Assembly: GCA_001692895.1 (NCBI GenBank)
Contig: KV748294.1
Coordinates: forward strand, 65,370 to 129,369
Direction: 5' to 3'
Length of the DNA: 64,000 nt
Origin: Cenococcum geophilum 1.58
Taxonomy: Eukaryota > Ascomycota > Dothideomycetes > Gloniales > Gloniaceae
Part shown: positions 62,520 to 64,000 of the stretch, piece after piece
How the letters are laid out: every line of letters begins with the position of its first letter
Position numbering within the stretch: position 1 is the first letter of the stretch
Position numbers and translations under genes: made by a program
Notes under the pieces: model-generated
Database searches by the model: none
Seen by the model: the letters and a program-made list of their open reading frames with translations, nothing else
What the model was told of the DNA's origin: nothing

Positions 62520-64000
62520 ATAACTATTTTAAAGCTTTTTTACCCGCTTAAAGCCGTTTACAAAGCTAATCTAGTAAGTACTTTATCTACTTCTACCGTA
62601 GATTAACCTACTATATAGCCGCTCCCTCGCTAACTTTCTAGGCCTATATAACCCACTTAATCTCCTTAATAACCTTAAGCTATAGGGAGTACTATTAGAC
62701 CTCCTTCTGCCAACCGGCCCGCCATTTACTACCCTATTTAGAATCCAGCGCTACTACAGAGGGGTTACCTCCTAGCCCTTCGGTCCACTTACGCTAAAGG
62801 GCCTATATAGAGTTTACCGCGCGGCTTATATAGTATATAGGTAGAGACTTGGACCTTAGCTCTAGCTAGGACTGCAGCTCTAGCTGCGGCTGCGGCTATA
62901 GCTATAGCTGCGGCGGCGGTAGCGGCGAAGCTATACGGGAAGGAGAGCCTATAGCGCTTGCCCGGGCGGACGTATATCTACTAGATCCCGTAATAGATAG
63001 AGCTAAAAGGGCCGCTTCTATAGGTGGATGTAGGGGGTTAGTAGACCGGCCCTAAGGCCATACTGCTGCTGCCGCTGCTGCTGCCGTAGCTGCAGCTAAA
63101 GGGGCTTCCAGTTAAAATGTAAGGCCGCTGGATGTTAGTAATTAAAGCTGCAAAGACTAGACCTGCTAGGACTTATCTAAATAGTCTAATAAGCCCTTAA
63201 CCTCGCTAGCTGTTTACTTATTTTTAGCGCGTAGAGCCTTTAGTTAGTTAGTAAGGAGTTGCATAGCCTAGTAGAGAATTAATAGCTAGTTTAGGCTTCC
63301 CTCTTCTTCCTATAGGTAGGGCTCTAGCTCTTGCGTAAAGGCCTTATACGCCTTATACTAAAAAATAGAGTGGCTCTATACTAGATAGCTTGGGAATATC
63401 TTATAGAGGGCTACTAAGTTCTATAGAATAACCTTACGGAGGTAAAAGAGAAGGTTTATAACCCCTATAGCGGCAAGATTATTAATCTAGTGTAGCTACG
63501 GGCTAAAACAGCCCTTTTATTTGTCCAGTTTGGGCCATATTATTAATAGCAGTACGTTAGGCGGCGTAATACCCACACGGCGGATTTTAAAGTAGCCTAT
63601 CTATAAGGGGTATCCTGCTATTAACCTTATAAACTCTCGCGGGAGAGAGTTTAAGTAATAGCCTACTATCTGCTCTTAGTTTTACCTCCTAGCGCGCTAA
63701 ATCTGGTCCTCGCTAACCCTCTTTAGCTTCGCCGTTTTAGCGTTAGCGCTCCGCCTAATATACGTCTTCTTCTCTAAAAAGATGCTGATATACTAGAAGG
63801 CCTTTATAACCTAATCTTGCTATAAGTTATATAAGAAGGCGGCCTCGCGGTTCCTTATACTGCTCTTAATTAGGCGTATATTATACTATACTAAGCGCCT
63901 ACTAAAGTCCGGAAACGGCTCCGTACTAAAATTCTAACGGTATAGGAGATAGAAAGCTAGCCCACTAAGTATATAAATAAGCGGCTTCCTATTCCGTAGG
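62520..64000 (-). pseudogene. Crypton-like gene: Ndc10/CBF3 and GCR1_C domains
   Basis: On the minus strand, entering from the right edge, the sequence reads as the C-terminal part of the fungal Ndc10-like (CBF3 subunit, tyrosine-recombinase-derived) plus GCR1_C protein found in Crypton transposons. RVSEDQI then GYYLNSLPREFIRLIAGYPL at about 63,720-63,605, LLFYLRKVIL near 63,470-63,440, Ala- and Pro/Gln-rich linkers coded by GCT/GCG and GGC-type repeats (63,058-63,100 and 62,865-62,935), and a GCR1_C block (KWTEGLGGNPSVVALDSK, SKWRAG) near 62,810-62,740. In-frame stops replace expected Gln and Trp codons, so RIP has killed it. The N-terminal part is outside the window. It is a transposon gene rather than a kinetochore gene, judging by context. 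Confidence 0.72.

Noticed and set aside
62520-64000. Starship captain (DUF3435) tyrosine recombinase
   Set aside because: The motifs match the Ndc10/CBF3 plus GCR1_C type instead, and no cargo or captain-type organisation is seen.

Overview
The window reads as a draft contig from a filamentous ascomycete (Pezizomycotina) with a two-speed, AT-isochore genome. Almost all of it is AT-rich DNA, very rich in TpA and full of TAA/TAG in every frame. Where two copies of one repeat can be aligned, they differ almost only by C-to-T and G-to-A. That is the mark of repeat-induced point mutation (RIP). Runs of N (around 47,051-47,105 and 56,786-56,849, plus single Ns) show an unfinished assembly. The only clearly intact host gene is a spliced orotate phosphoribosyltransferase (URA5/OPRTase, two introns, 248 residues) at 23,673-24,649, in a ~2.2 kb unmutated island (23.3-25.5 kb). 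A 119-codon open frame of unknown identity lies beside it on the other strand.

Left block (1-23,288). A Ty3/gypsy element, here called G-a, fills 395-21,600. It is broken by three later insertions: an LTR of family X at the window start (1-394), a Ty1/copia element (Copia-1, 3,539-9,799) and a chromodomain gypsy on the other strand (Y, 10,552-18,222). Target-site duplications (TSDs) of 5 bp frame Copia-1 and Y. G-a abuts a decayed hAT transposase gene (21,601-23,288, minus), whose terminal repeat ends where the host island begins.

Island (23,289-25,533). Promoter region, URA5, and the minus-strand open frame.

Right block (25,534-64,000). A second copy of the copia family (Copia-2, 25,539-31,628, TSD GAAAG) is followed by unassigned DNA, an LTR remnant, an older copia relic on the minus strand (about 32.9-34.9 kb) and a solo LTR (34,917-35,089). 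Then comes a gypsy (W, from 36,143) that was split by gypsy G-b (from 37,698). G-b itself carries four insertions: a sister gypsy G-c (40,358-48,552, itself holding a solo LTR), an ORF1-only LINE (49,310-51,456, 12-bp TSD), gypsy Z (51,976-58,891) and a copia-type gag-only element X2 (from 59,520). The window closes with a decayed Crypton-like gene (Ndc10/CBF3 plus GCR1_C domains, minus strand).

Insertion order can be read directly: W, then G-b, then G-c/LINE/Z/X2, then the solo LTR in G-c; and G-a, then X1/Copia-1/Y. The most unusual observations are a two-hairpin module shared by the 3' regions of unrelated LTR families, one-sided RIP between the two LTRs of Copia-2, short LTRs that seem to have escaped RIP, and the gag-only element X2.
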